Source of the DNA: Candidatus Zixiibacteriota bacterium
GTDB taxonomy: Bacteria; Zixibacteria; MSB-5A5; JAABVY01
Assembly (NCBI GenBank): GCA_011056555.1
Contig: DSEQ01000047.1
Span: 62,001-126,000 of the forward strand
Direction of reading: 5' to 3'
DNA: 64,000 nucleotides
This document shows positions 1 to 8,736 of this stretch, one piece after another. Position 1 is the first letter of the stretch. Each line of letters opens with the position of its first letter. A model generated the notes under the pieces. It saw only the letters and a list, made by a program, of their open reading frames with translations, ran no database searches and had not been told where the DNA came from. The position numbers were made by a program, and so were the translations under genes.

Positions 1-276
1 TCTGACGATCTCGTAGTTGTCCTTGCCGCAGACCACGTCGATCTGGACCTCGGGATAGAACTTTTTCAGATTATGAAAGATCGGCAGAGAAATGACCATA
101 TCCCCCAGCTTGTCATGCCGTATAAAAAGCACTTTCTTGAACTCTGCAGGATCGAATTTTCTCCTGGCTTTCCTGACCCCTCCAAAGAAGAGAAATACTT
201 TCAGCACAATCCGCTTGAAACCGATCTCGATTGATTTCAAAAGTCGGCCGTGCCATGTCCTGGTGTCAAGACCCAT
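1..276 (-). CDS. Glycosyltransferase family 9 (heptosyltransferase-like), N-terminal fragment
   Basis: Partial gene running off the left edge; 92 codons are visible and it is absent from the ORF track. The N-terminus carries VLFIRHDKLGDMVISLPIF, the first Rossmann strand and loop typical of GT9 ADP-heptose:LPS heptosyltransferases, which transfer a sugar to lipid A-core on the cytoplasmic face. The ATG overlaps the end of the MsbA-like gene by 11 nt, so the two are probably co-transcribed and translationally coupled. The C-terminal donor-binding domain lies outside the window, so the sugar transferred cannot be judged. The family call is firm; the exact activity is inference. Confidence 0.8.
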   Translation of the reverse strand, partial: MGLDTRTWHGRLLKSIEIGFKRIVLKVFLFFGGVRKARRKFDPAEFKKVLFIRHDKLGDMVISLPIFHNLKKFYPEVQIDVVCGKDNYEIVR

Positions 277-2158
277 TGCTGTTCTGCTCCTTGAATTGAA
301 GGTTATACAGCCTCTGGTAAAGACCTTTACGCGATATCAACTCCTGGTGTGTGCCTGAGTCTATCAGCCCGCCGTCCTGGATGACCAGTATTTTATTTGC
401 GTTCAGGATAGTCGAAAGCCGGTGCGCTATGACAAAGGTCGTCCGCCCCCTCAGGAGCCGGTCTATGGCTTCCTGCACCACCTGTTCCGATTCGGTATCC
501 AGCGATGATGTGGCCTCGTCGAAGATCAGTATTTGCGGGTTGCGCAGAACTGCGCGGGCGATGGCTATCCTCTGCCTCTGGCCGCCGGAAAGCATAACAC
601 CGCGATTGCCTATGGGCGTGTCGAATCCTTTCTCAAAAGCGCTTATGAAATCATAGGCATTGGCGATCCTGGTGGCCTCCTCGACATTTTTCTTCGATAC
701 ACCATCGAGCCCGTAGGTTATGTTATTATAAATCGTATCGTTAAACAGCATGGTCTCCTGGGTGACTATGCCGAGCTGTGCACGCAATGAGGAGAGCTTG
801 ACCTGACGAAGGTCATGGCCGTCAATGGTAATCCGTCCCTCGGTGGGATCATAAAATCTGGGGATCAAATCGCAGAGGGTCGATTTGCCCGCTCCGGAGG
901 GCCCCACAATTGCGATCAACTCTCCCTTTTTGACCGTAAAATTGATATTCTTCAGGACATTCGGGGTAGTTTTGTATGAGAAGCTGACATTCTCGAATTT
1001 GATCTCCTTGCTGAATTCAGATATTTCCACAGCGTCAGGAGCATCTTTCACCTCCACCGAACTGTCTATCACAGTAAAGATTCTCTCCGCCGCAGCCATC
1101 CCCTCCTGAATTTTTATATGCAGATTGGAGACCGATTTGACGGGCGCTATAAGCGAGAACATGGCAAATGCAAAGAGCACAAAATCGGGCGCGGATATCC
1201 CCGTTCCAGCAAGAACATTACGCCCCCCGAACCACAGGATTATGACCACGGCAACTGTGCCCAGGAGCTCATTTATAGGATTTGAAAAGAGCCGTACCCG
1301 GGATATTTTCAGAAGCGTCCTGAAATAGTCATCGGCCTGCTTGACAAACTTGCGAATCTCGAATTTGTCAGTGTTGAAGCCCTTGACAATGCGGATATTG
1401 GAGACATTCTCCTCCAGCACAGTATTGACATCCGCCATTCTCTCCTGGGCCTGAGCGGAATATTTGCGCAGCTTTTTTCCGATGATGTACATCATCAGGA
1501 ATGCCAGCGGCATTACAAAAATAGAGATCAGCAGAAGCTGCCAGCTTATCAGGAACATGAAGGTCAGATAGATCAATATCAAAAGAGGATCGCGCGTGAT
1601 CCTGTTGAAGGCCTGGTCCAGCGATTCCCGGAGAATCATGACATCATTGGTAACGTGCGAGATAAGCTGACCGGTGCGGGTGCCGTGAAAATATGAAAGA
1701 GAAAGCTTCTGATACTGGCTGAACAGGTCAACCCTGAGGTTGCGGATGAATTTCTGTTCGACATAGGCCATGAAATAGCCCTGGGTATAGAAAAAGAAAC
1801 TCTTGCCCAATGCGATTATAAGTATGGCTATGCAAAGATTCCTGAGGGTATTGATTTTTGTATCTGCTATCACCAGATTATTTACAATCTCTTTTATGGA
1901 CTCCCTCAATGAGGCAAAGCCGCTGACAATCTGCTGCCCCTCGGATAGCTCGACCTGGTCCTGATCAGGGCTCACCTCCTCAATCTGCTCGGTGACCCCG
2001 TATCCCGCTCCCGATCCAAACAACGTCCCCATCAGGGGGCCGATCAGCCAGATCAAAGCGCCTGATAATAAAGCGAAGATTATCATGCTGATCGCCGAAA
2101 TCAGCATATGCTTCCAGTATGGCAGCAGATAATTTAATATTTTACGATACAGATACAA
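266..2158 (-). CDS. MsbA-like ABC exporter (fused permease and ATPase)
   Basis: A 630-residue half-transporter with an N-terminal transmembrane domain (about residues 1-355) and a C-terminal ATPase domain. Visible motifs are Walker A GPSGAGKST near 418, the signature LSGGQRQR near 521, Walker B plus D-loop IFDEATSSLD near 545, and the switch histidine in VIAHRLS. This layout is that of MsbA/type IV exporters that dimerise and flip lipid A or related lipids across the inner membrane. The downstream overlapping glycosyltransferase 9 gene supports a lipid-linked oligosaccharide role. An acidic insert (about residues 55-80, SPDQDQVELSEGQQ) between the first two membrane helices is longer than usual. 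The drug-exporter alternative cannot be excluded. Confidence 0.85.
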   Translation of the reverse strand: MYLYRKILNYLLPYWKHMLISAISMIIFALLSGALIWLIGPLMGTLFGSGAGYGVTEQIEEVSPDQDQVELSEGQQIVSGFASLRESIKEIVNNLVIADTKINTLRNLCIAILIIALGKSFFFYTQGYFMAYVEQKFIRNLRVDLFSQYQKLSLSYFHGTRTGQLISHVTNDVMILRESLDQAFNRITRDPLLILIYLTFMFLISWQLLLISIFVMPLAFLMMYIIGKKLRKYSAQAQERMADVNTVLEENVSNIRIVKGFNTDKFEIRKFVKQADDYFRTLLKISRVRLFSNPINELLGTVAVVIILWFGGRNVLAGTGISAPDFVLFAFAMFSLIAPVKSVSNLHIKIQEGMAAAERIFTVIDSSVEVKDAPDAVEISEFSKEIKFENVSFSYKTTPNVLKNINFTVKKGELIAIVGPSGAGKSTLCDLIPRFYDPTEGRITIDGHDLRQVKLSSLRAQLGIVTQETMLFNDTIYNNITYGLDGVSKKNVEEATRIANAYDFISAFEKGFDTPIGNRGVMLSGGQRQRIAIARAVLRNPQILIFDEATSSLDTESEQVVQEAIDRLLRGRTTFVIAHRLSTILNANKILVIQDGGLIDSGTHQELISRKGLYQRLYNLQFKEQNSNGS

Positions 2159-2247
2159 CCGGCACCTCGTTAAATTAAAAAACCAGGATAATCCTGGTGC
2201 ATTTGACGGAATTTAAACATATCACGACAGGTTTGTCAATAGCAAGC

Positions 2248-3063
2248 TTATTCCAGAATCACACCCTCAATCTTCTCCGCACTGGAGGGGATCTCCAGAT
2301 CAAATTTTTCTTTCGGTATATCCAGATTATAACGCTGGTCTATGAAGTCCAGACGGATTTCACTGCTGGAAGGCTCGATTTCGGGATTATCTATTGTCTC
2401 CAGATAATTGCTGTATTCTATTTCCGTGCGATTGAGCTTGAAATAGGGAAAATCATCGGGAGCATAGTACTTTATCTTGAAATTAACCGCCAGCATATCC
2501 TTCGCCCAGCCATAGACGGCGTTATCGAAATCGTCAAAATCCGCCGCAAAGATATAATCCCAGGCCACTCCCCTGCCGTGTATACCCTGCCTGTCATCGT
2601 CAAGAGACATATCATATTTTCTGGGGATCAAACTGTCGCCGGTTTCCGGTAAAAAGTCCCCGGCCAGAATGTTCAGGGTCAACTCAAAAACATCGCTCCA
2701 GCGGTTCAGGTCGGGCTCGGTCAAATCATACCACAGACCCCGGTAATATACATTATCAGAGGGCAGGTAGAACCTCAATGAGTCGCCATAGATAATCCCC
2801 TTAAAGGAGCCTTTTCCCAGAAACCCGGGCGAGTAGAAGGAGACCGAATCATTTTGAAAGTAAACCTCCAGCCGGAACTTCTTTTTCAGGTCGGGAGTCC
2901 TCATCCTGACCTGCATTAGATAGGCCGAATTAACCTGTTCCTCCTGCTTGCTTTGAAGCATCCGCATAAATTCGTCTTCCAGCTCATCCATCTCAGAAGG
3001 TGTTAGTTTGCGTTGCGCAGCACATGAGATCAAAATTACTGAAATCAAAATAAAGAGCGGCAT
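2248..3063 (-). CDS. Outer-membrane lipoprotein, DUF4292/LolA-like
   Basis: The ORF track extends this frame to 3324, but that part overlaps the M50 peptidase gene. The ATG at 3063 gives a lipoprotein signal MPLFILISVILISCAAQ with the lipidated Cys at residue 14. The mature part is rich in alternating hydrophobic strands (KKFRLEVYFQNDSVSFYSPG, GDSLRFYLPSDNVYYRG), like DUF4292/LolA-like proteins that form a half-barrel for lipid or lipoprotein binding on the periplasmic side. It lies 20 nt after the M50 gene, so it is probably in the same operon. The fold assignment is by pattern only; function is unknown. Confidence 0.7.
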   Translation of the reverse strand: MPLFILISVILISCAAQRKLTPSEMDELEDEFMRMLQSKQEEQVNSAYLMQVRMRTPDLKKKFRLEVYFQNDSVSFYSPGFLGKGSFKGIIYGDSLRFYLPSDNVYYRGLWYDLTEPDLNRWSDVFELTLNILAGDFLPETGDSLIPRKYDMSLDDDRQGIHGRGVAWDYIFAADFDDFDNAVYGWAKDMLAVNFKIKYYAPDDFPYFKLNRTEIEYSNYLETIDNPEIEPSSSEIRLDFIDQRYNLDIPKEKFDLEIPSSAEKIEGVILE

Positions 3064-3083
3064 TAGTATATAGCCTGGTCTAC

Positions 3084-3743
3084 TCAAAAGAGGCTCTGTC
3101 CTGTAAAAATAAAGATTACGCCGTTTACAAAAGGACTGATGATCGGCCAGATTATCGATCTGCCTGTAAAGAACCCGAATCCGATCAGAACAATTAGTAT
3201 CATCGGCCCATAGCGTTCCAGATTGTACACTATATGCTCCTTGCCCCTGGGCAGCAAGCCGTAAAGGATTTTGGAGCCATCCAGGGGCGGCACCGGCAGC
3301 AGATTGAAGAATGCCAGGGCGCAATTTACAAAGATACCGAACCAGATAAACTTGCCCAGAATAGTCTGAAGGTCAGTGTCATGTGAACCCAGCACATAGA
3401 CCGGTATATTCCCGATCCTGATCAGCATTCCGAACACAAAAGCCTGGACTATATTGGAGGCCGGCCCGGCCACGGCGGTTACCAGCATCCCTCTCTTCTC
3501 ATCTTTAACATAACGCAAGTCCACCGGAACCGGCTTGGCCCATCCAAACGTGAAATTGGACATTACAAATACCAATGCGCCGAATGGATCGATGTGCTTG
3601 ATCGGATTGAATGTCAGCCGTCCGGCATGAAAAGCCGTCTTGTCACCCAGTCTATAGGCGGCATAACCATGCGCGAATTCATGCACAGTCAGCGCCAGCA
3701 GAAAGATCGGTATTGATAATAATGCTCTTTCCAGATCAAACAT
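3084..3743 (-). CDS. Site-2 protease family (M50) membrane metallopeptidase
   Basis: A 219-residue polytopic membrane protein with the zinc motif HEFAH near residue 21 in the first helix and the second metal-binding segment NLLPVPPLDGSKIL near residue 147. These are the hallmarks of the short, PDZ-less M50 (SpoIVFB/YwhC-like) intramembrane metalloproteases. The substrate is not apparent from context; the next gene encodes a lipoprotein. Length matches the short branch of the family. A 87-bp palindromic repeat lies upstream (3772-3858). Confidence 0.88.
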   Translation of the reverse strand: MFDLERALLSIPIFLLALTVHEFAHGYAAYRLGDKTAFHAGRLTFNPIKHIDPFGALVFVMSNFTFGWAKPVPVDLRYVKDEKRGMLVTAVAGPASNIVQAFVFGMLIRIGNIPVYVLGSHDTDLQTILGKFIWFGIFVNCALAFFNLLPVPPLDGSKILYGLLPRGKEHIVYNLERYGPMILIVLIGFGFFTGRSIIWPIISPFVNGVIFIFTGQSLF

Positions 3744-3771
3744 GGTCTATGGATTATTCACTCCTTCAATT

Positions 3772-3858
3772 CCTGTCATTGAACCACCAGGGTTGTTGCG
3801 AGCAATTTGGATGTTCTGCTAATGCTGAGAGATTCTTCGCTACGCTCAGAATGACAGG
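3772..3858. repeat. Palindromic repeat with CCTGTCATT/AATGACAGG ends
   Basis: An 87-bp intergenic element whose ends are a perfect 9-bp inverted repeat (CCTGTCATT at 3772-3780, AATGACAGG at 3850-3858). Inside is CTGAGAGATTCTTCGCTACGCTCAG, which can fold. The GTCATT...AATGAC ends are shared with the two 133-bp copies at 23.7 and 24.0 kb, so this is a shorter relative of a dispersed, non-coding MITE-like family. Confidence 0.6.
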
Positions 3859-3928
3859 TTAATTCTGACATACGTTAAAAGTTCCTCAGTTAATAAACAA
3901 CTGTCACTTCAATTGGCTCAATAAAATT

Positions 3929-4507
3929 TTATCTTTTTGAGACAAACTCGTTCCCTTCAATAAAAAAGCGCCATTTCTTGTCCCGGCCGTCGCGTATTCC
4001 GATTCTCTCAGTCCGAATTATTTTTCCCGGCTTATAACCGTCATCCTCCAGAAAAATAATATCCTCTGTCATATCGATTCCGGAATGCTTAGTGGTCAGG
4101 CCAAAAGCCGTGCACAGTTTTCCCGGGCCATTGGTAAGATTTCTACGTACATCGGTACCGCGATTTTTGTACATAATCTCCAGCCCCTCCAGCGGTTCTA
4201 TGGCACGAATCAGGCAGGCGGCCGGAAAGCCCGCTTTTTCGGTCACAAAATTGAGCATGTTGTACATGCCGTAAATGAAATAGATGTATGTCACCCCGCC
4301 CGGTCCGAACATGACGCTGTTTCGCCTGGTCAACCCGAAACGGGCATGGCAGGCCGGATCATCCCTGCCGATATAAGCCTCGACCTCGACTATCCGCCCG
4401 CTTATGCGGGATTTGTTTTTGAAGACGAAGATTTTGCCCGGGAGCTCCCCGGCAATTGTTAATGTCGGTCTTTCGTAAAAATCCCTGGCAAGTTTCGGCA
4501 ATCTCAA
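3929..4507 (-). CDS. DNA-3-methyladenine glycosylase (AAG/MPG family)
   Basis: A 192-residue protein with the AAG signature RIVEVEAYIGRDDPACHARFG followed by FGPGGVTYIYFIYGMYNMLN, the segments that build the damaged-base pocket and the DNA-intercalating region. It excises alkylated purines and starts base-excision repair. The start is a TTG inside a 4-nt TTGA overlap with the stop of the PHP gene, which suggests translational coupling. Length is typical for bacterial members (about 190-210 residues). Confidence 0.9.
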   Translation of the reverse strand: MRLPKLARDFYERPTLTIAGELPGKIFVFKNKSRISGRIVEVEAYIGRDDPACHARFGLTRRNSVMFGPGGVTYIYFIYGMYNMLNFVTEKAGFPAACLIRAIEPLEGLEIMYKNRGTDVRRNLTNGPGKLCTAFGLTTKHSGIDMTEDIIFLEDDGYKPGKIIRTERIGIRDGRDKKWRFFIEGNEFVSKR

Positions 4508-5331
4508 TCCTCGTGCATTTTGGGGAAAGTTTCATGCACAATAAGATGCGCCATTTCAAAATCGACAGCAAGCTGATCGGGAGCATGAGCGTCGCTGCCG
4601 AGGCCGCCGATTAAGACGTTAGCCTGGCGCGCCTTGTGCAGAAGCGGTTTGGAGGGATACCAGTCCCCGATGCCGTGACGTATCCCTGACGTATTTACTT
4701 CAATTGGAAGGCCGCATTTGACAAGCTGCTCCAGTGTCTCATCCAGGAACTCGTAATCGATCCGGGCCGCCTCCTCCGGAAACAGCTTATGACCGATCCG
4801 TCTATAGATGTCCAGATGTGCCAGGCTGTCAAATATTTTAATCTGGCAGGCCTGCTGGACGATTTTACAGTACTCTTCAATCAACTCAACCGCAGAATAT
4901 TTGTCCAGAAGACGCTGCACATCTTCCTCAATCGTAAGCAGGGCGCCATCAACGAAATGAACCGCACCCAGAACAAAATCGAAATTCAGGTCGGCGACCA
5001 TCTTCAGGAAGGAATCCTTGACTTCCGGATGGTATTCCAGCTCCACACCGCAGCGCACCGCAATCGGCACAGGATCATTCCCACTAATAAGCTCAGTGAC
5101 CGCATCCTGATATATTTTCAGGTTATCGGTTGTAACCGGCTGCTTCCGGCCGTCTATGATGATCTTATGCCAGTCCTCACTGGCGGGATTGGAGTCTACA
5201 TGGGTGGTGAATACTATCTCAGCCAGACCCAGTTCTATCGCTTTCTGGCAATATTCCCTGAGCGTTCCCTCGGCATCTATCGAAAAATCGGGATGTACGT
5301 GGTAATCTCCTACTGGATGATTGAATTCCAT
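4504..5331 (-). CDS. PHP-domain phosphatase, histidinol-phosphatase (HisJ/HisK) family
   Basis: A 275-residue PHP protein. The first metal motif is DYHVHPDFSIDAEG near residue 8, with further ligands in EIVFTTHVD, CGVELEY, GAVHFVDG and LGSDAHAP. Such enzymes hydrolyse phosphate monoesters with a trinuclear metal site; HisJ members make histidinol. No other his genes are nearby, so the substrate is uncertain. The ribosome-binding site GAGGA lies at the end of the upstream gene (4-nt gap), and the stop overlaps the glycosylase gene, so hydrolase, phosphatase and glycosylase form a tight operon. Confidence 0.82.
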   Translation of the reverse strand: MEFNHPVGDYHVHPDFSIDAEGTLREYCQKAIELGLAEIVFTTHVDSNPASEDWHKIIIDGRKQPVTTDNLKIYQDAVTELISGNDPVPIAVRCGVELEYHPEVKDSFLKMVADLNFDFVLGAVHFVDGALLTIEEDVQRLLDKYSAVELIEEYCKIVQQACQIKIFDSLAHLDIYRRIGHKLFPEEAARIDYEFLDETLEQLVKCGLPIEVNTSGIRHGIGDWYPSKPLLHKARQANVLIGGLGSDAHAPDQLAVDFEMAHLIVHETFPKMHED

Positions 5332-5335
5332 TTTG

Positions 5336-5983
5336 CTATTCCTCTATCAAGAATGGGTTGAAGGTTTTTTCCTGCAGTACTGATGTTTTGGGTCCGTGTC
5401 CGGGATAGATCACATAACCATCCCCGAGCGGAAGAATCTTCGTTTTTATAGTATTGATGATAGTCTCATAATTGCCCCCGGGAAGGTCCACGCGGCCGAT
5501 CGACCCTGCAAAAAGCAGGTCGCCGCTGATAACGAAGCCCTCGCCCACCAGGCTGATCCCCCCCAGCGTATGGCCGGGCGTCTCGATCACGGTGAGTTTA
5601 TGGTCTCCCACGGCTATGGTATCGCCCTCGGAGAGGAGGAGATCGGGCTGGCGAAGCTTAATCGAGAGGCCCAGATTCTCGGAGAGATTGCGGGAGGCAT
5701 CGCTGAGCATATCGGCATCAGCCCTGCCGATGGCGACCTCTGCCCCCAATCTTCTCTGGATATATTCCACCGCTCCGATATGATCACCATGCCCGTGAGT
5801 AAGGACGATCTGATCTATTTTGAGCTCCAGATCTTCGATACGATGCATGATATGCGAGCCTTCATCGCCGGGATCGACTATAACGCCCTTACATGATTCG
5901 GTCTCGTAAACCAGGTAACAGTTTACCTCCATCATGCCGACCGGCAACTGCTCCACTATTATGTCATTGAATTCATCAGCCAT
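5336..5983 (-). CDS. Metallo-beta-lactamase-fold hydrolase (glyoxalase II-like)
   Basis: A 215-residue protein with the MBL metal motif THGHGDHIG near residue 62, a second ligand in ETPGHTLGG, an Asp ligand in FVISGDLLF, and the last His in IYPGHGPKT. This set matches the small glyoxalase II-like/YcbL group that hydrolyses thioesters such as S-lactoylglutathione. Short length and lack of the C-terminal glutathione-binding domain favour a YcbL-type or unknown thioesterase. First gene of the unit with the PHP phosphatase and glycosylase. Confidence 0.85.
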   Translation of the reverse strand: MADEFNDIIVEQLPVGMMEVNCYLVYETESCKGVIVDPGDEGSHIMHRIEDLELKIDQIVLTHGHGDHIGAVEYIQRRLGAEVAIGRADADMLSDASRNLSENLGLSIKLRQPDLLLSEGDTIAVGDHKLTVIETPGHTLGGISLVGEGFVISGDLLFAGSIGRVDLPGGNYETIINTIKTKILPLGDGYVIYPGHGPKTSVLQEKTFNPFLIEE

Positions 5984-6046
5984 AAGCCACTATTATAGAA
6001 GCTAATGGGTGTTATGTCAAACAGATTTGATGATTGAGGAACTGTC

Positions 6047-6853
6047 TCAGCCGGATTTAGGCAGATTGCCCTTCAGGAAATCAAGCAATACTGTGTTGAA
6101 ATCCTCGGGGCTTTCCTCGTGGGGAAGATGGCCCGCTTCGGGGATCATGACATATTGGGAGTTCGGTATCTTGTTGGCAAAATTCTCGGCCATAATCTTC
6201 GGCAGTACCGGGTCTTTTTCGCCCCAGATGATCAAAGTAGGAACCTTGATATTCTCAATTCCGGCCACACTGAAATCACCGTTGGCCTGCAGAATCTTAT
6301 GAGTACATCCCGGGACATTTTCGCTCACCGCAAGTTCGGCAATCTTCTCGCGCTCATCAGCGGACACCACTGACGGATCGCTGAACTGGCTCAGGTAAAG
6401 CCTGAGAACCATGTCCTTGTCATTGACGTTGCCCCTGACCGGCAGTCCCCGGGCCGATCCCGATCTCCCCGCTTCCATACCCAGCGCATCGATCAAAACC
6501 AGCTTCTCCACCATCTCCGGAAACATGGTCACGAACTTCAGGGCAATCGCACCGCTGCCGGAAACCCCTCCGATCGAGAGCTTCTTGACTTTCAGCTTCT
6601 CAAGAAGTTGATTCAAGTGTTCGGCATAGGATTTCAGGGTAAAATCGAAGTCATCCGGCTTGGTGGAATATCCGCATCCCAGTAAATCCGGCATGATTAC
6701 TTTGTACTTTTCTGATAACGGACCATAGACATGCCGGAAAGAATAGGCAGTGTTCAGGAGGCTGTGCAATAGAAGCAGGACCTTGCCGCGACCCTTTTGA
6801 TAATAGCTTATCTTGTAGCGGCCAATTTTGGTTTCTTTTTTAATATTCTCCAT
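6047..6853 (-). CDS. Alpha/beta-hydrolase fold protein
   Basis: The track ORF starts at 6904, but the ATG at 6853 (MENIKKETKIGRYK) starts at the usual first strand of the fold and leaves room for the divergent dnaG promoter, so I prefer it (268 residues). Visible features are the oxyanion strand VLLLLHSLLNTAYSFR, the nucleophile elbow GGVSGSG with Ser98, the Asp region IIWGEKDPVLP and the catalytic His in EAGHLPHEESP. Substrate unknown; members include esterases and C-C hydrolases. It is transcribed away from dnaG and ends 63 nt before the MBL hydrolase gene. Confidence 0.83.
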   Translation of the reverse strand: MENIKKETKIGRYKISYYQKGRGKVLLLLHSLLNTAYSFRHVYGPLSEKYKVIMPDLLGCGYSTKPDDFDFTLKSYAEHLNQLLEKLKVKKLSIGGVSGSGAIALKFVTMFPEMVEKLVLIDALGMEAGRSGSARGLPVRGNVNDKDMVLRLYLSQFSDPSVVSADEREKIAELAVSENVPGCTHKILQANGDFSVAGIENIKVPTLIIWGEKDPVLPKIMAENFANKIPNSQYVMIPEAGHLPHEESPEDFNTVLLDFLKGNLPKSG

Positions 6854-6917
6854 ACTTCCGACCCAATTTAAGGTATATTTATATAATATCAATGAAAAAG
6901 TCATTTTTTTTGTAAAA

Positions 6918-6946
6918 TTGACAGCGTAATTGTATTAAGATATATT
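6918..6946 (+). promoter_or_regulatory. Candidate sigma-70-type promoter of dnaG
   Basis: TTGACA at 6918-6923 and TATATT at 6941-6946 separated by 17 nt. The expected transcription start (about 6 nt past the -10 box) falls on the dnaG ATG at 6952, and no Shine-Dalgarno sequence precedes that ATG, so the mRNA could be leaderless. Confidence 0.6.
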
Positions 6947-6951
6947 TCAGT

Positions 6952-8733
6952 ATGGCTAATTTTTACCCGGAACATCTGATCGAAGAGATAAAACAGGCCA
7001 ACGATATAGTTGAGGTCCTGGGCGAATTCTTGCAGCTCAAGAAACGCGGGGCCAACTATCTTGCGCTCTGCCCTTTTCACAACGAGAAGACGCCCTCATT
7101 CTCGGTCTCCCCTTCCAAGCAGATATATCACTGCTTTGGATGCGGCAAAGGCGGGAATGTATATACATTTCTGATGGAACACGAGAATCTCTCATTTGTC
7201 GAGGCAGTTCAATACCTGGCCAAGCGTGCCGGAATACAACTTCCAAAAAAGGAGATCGCACCTGAAGAGAGGTCGCGGTATGAGCATCTATACTTCGCCA
7301 ACCAGGTTGCCAGAAACTTTTTCATTAAACAGCTCTGGGAGACAGAAGATGGCAAAAAGGTGTTGAAATACCTGAAGGAGGCGCGCGGCCTGAGCGAGGA
7401 CACGATCAATCATTTCGAGCTTGGTTTCGCGCCGGATGCCTGGGATAAGCTTCTGAATCATGCCCGAACCTTGAAGCTGTCGGAAGAGGACCTGGTCAAA
7501 GCCGGCCTGGTGGTCGAGCGCGAAGACGGCAGCGGACACTATGATCGCTTCCGCCGCCGCCTGATCTTTCCGATTTTGAATTTTACCGGCAAGCCGATCG
7601 CATTTGGCGGACGCGCCCTATCCAGGGAGGACAAGGCCAAATATATCAACTCGCCCGAAACCGATCTTTACAATAAAAGCAAAGTGCTGTACGGGCTCAA
7701 CTTCTCGCGTCCCCATATCCGCAAGCTGGAATACGCCATACTGGTGGAGGGCTATATGGACCTCCTGGCGCTCTGGCAGGGCGGATTTCAAAATGTGGTG
7801 GCATCCTCCGGCACCGCCTTCACCTCGGATCATGCCCGCCTGATATCGCGCTATGCCCCGACTGCGATTATGCTGTTTGATTCCGATGACGCGGGCATTA
7901 TGGCGGCCAAACGATGCGCTCCGCATCTGATGGCGGCGGAGCTGGATTTCAAGGTTGTGCTCCTGCCCGAAGGCGAGGACCCCGATTCCTATCTCAGAAA
8001 TAACGGCTCCGAGAAGCTGCGGGAGATGATCGAAAATGCCCTCAGCTTCCCTGAATTTATTTATAATACTCTGGGGCCGTCTTTCGAGAAACTGTCCTCA
8101 CGGGAGAAGGAAAATGTGCTGATGGAACTGGTCAATGTGGCGGCTCAATCCGACAGCAGTATCAGGCGTGAACTTTTTTTAAAGGAAAGCGCGGCAATAT
8201 TCGATATAGATCTGAACAGTTTAAAAAATGAACTGGCCCGCTTAATGCAGAAAGGACGCGGGCCCGCGCGGGAGGAAGTCAAACAAACGGCCCCCGCGGC
8301 ATTGCAAAGGATACAGCTTCAAATTCTGGCAGTATTGATCGAAAATATGAATTTACTGGAGAAGGCGCTGCTGGAGTTATCCGAGGATGATTTCAGTGAC
8401 CCCGTGATAAAAGGAATTTACAACAAGATGCTGCTGCTGCGCAGTAAAAATCCCTCCATGGATGTTTCATATCTTCTGAATCATATCAGCGACCCGGAGC
8501 AGTCCAAAATAATCTCGCAGGCCTCAAATATGGAACTGGGAACCAGGGATACAGAACGGCTCTTCAGCGATTTTGCCCGAAGGCTGAAAGCGCTGAACCT
8601 TGAAGGCAGGCGCAAGACATTAATATCCCGGATCGCCAGCGCCGAGAAAGCGGGTGATCTTAGACGGGCCGAAGAGCTCACCGCCGAATTGAAAGAACTA
8701 ACCGAAAAATCTTCAGCAGAGGAAGAGGCTTAA
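6952..8733 (+). CDS. dnaG: DNA primase
   Basis: A 593-residue DnaG primase that makes RNA primers at the replication fork. The N-terminal CHC2 zinc finger has C40, H43, C61 and C64 (ALCPFHNEKTPSF, YHCFGCGKGG). The catalytic core follows, with TOPRIM motifs VEGYMDLLA near residue 264 and MLFDSDDAG near 305. The C-terminal part (after about 430) is the helical helicase-interacting region. The start aligns with known DnaG N-termini. Its 3' end is only 3 nt from the convergent cvpA-like gene, with no terminator between. The usual neighbour rpsU lies on the opposite strand 1.2 kb away and rpoD is absent here. Confidence 0.96.
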   Translation: MANFYPEHLIEEIKQANDIVEVLGEFLQLKKRGANYLALCPFHNEKTPSFSVSPSKQIYHCFGCGKGGNVYTFLMEHENLSFVEAVQYLAKRAGIQLPKKEIAPEERSRYEHLYFANQVARNFFIKQLWETEDGKKVLKYLKEARGLSEDTINHFELGFAPDAWDKLLNHARTLKLSEEDLVKAGLVVEREDGSGHYDRFRRRLIFPILNFTGKPIAFGGRALSREDKAKYINSPETDLYNKSKVLYGLNFSRPHIRKLEYAILVEGYMDLLALWQGGFQNVVASSGTAFTSDHARLISRYAPTAIMLFDSDDAGIMAAKRCAPHLMAAELDFKVVLLPEGEDPDSYLRNNGSEKLREMIENALSFPEFIYNTLGPSFEKLSSREKENVLMELVNVAAQSDSSIRRELFLKESAAIFDIDLNSLKNELARLMQKGRGPAREEVKQTAPAALQRIQLQILAVLIENMNLLEKALLELSEDDFSDPVIKGIYNKMLLLRSKNPSMDVSYLLNHISDPEQSKIISQASNMELGTRDTERLFSDFARRLKALNLEGRRKTLISRIASAEKAGDLRRAEELTAELKELTEKSSAEEEA

Positions 8734-8736
8734 GGG

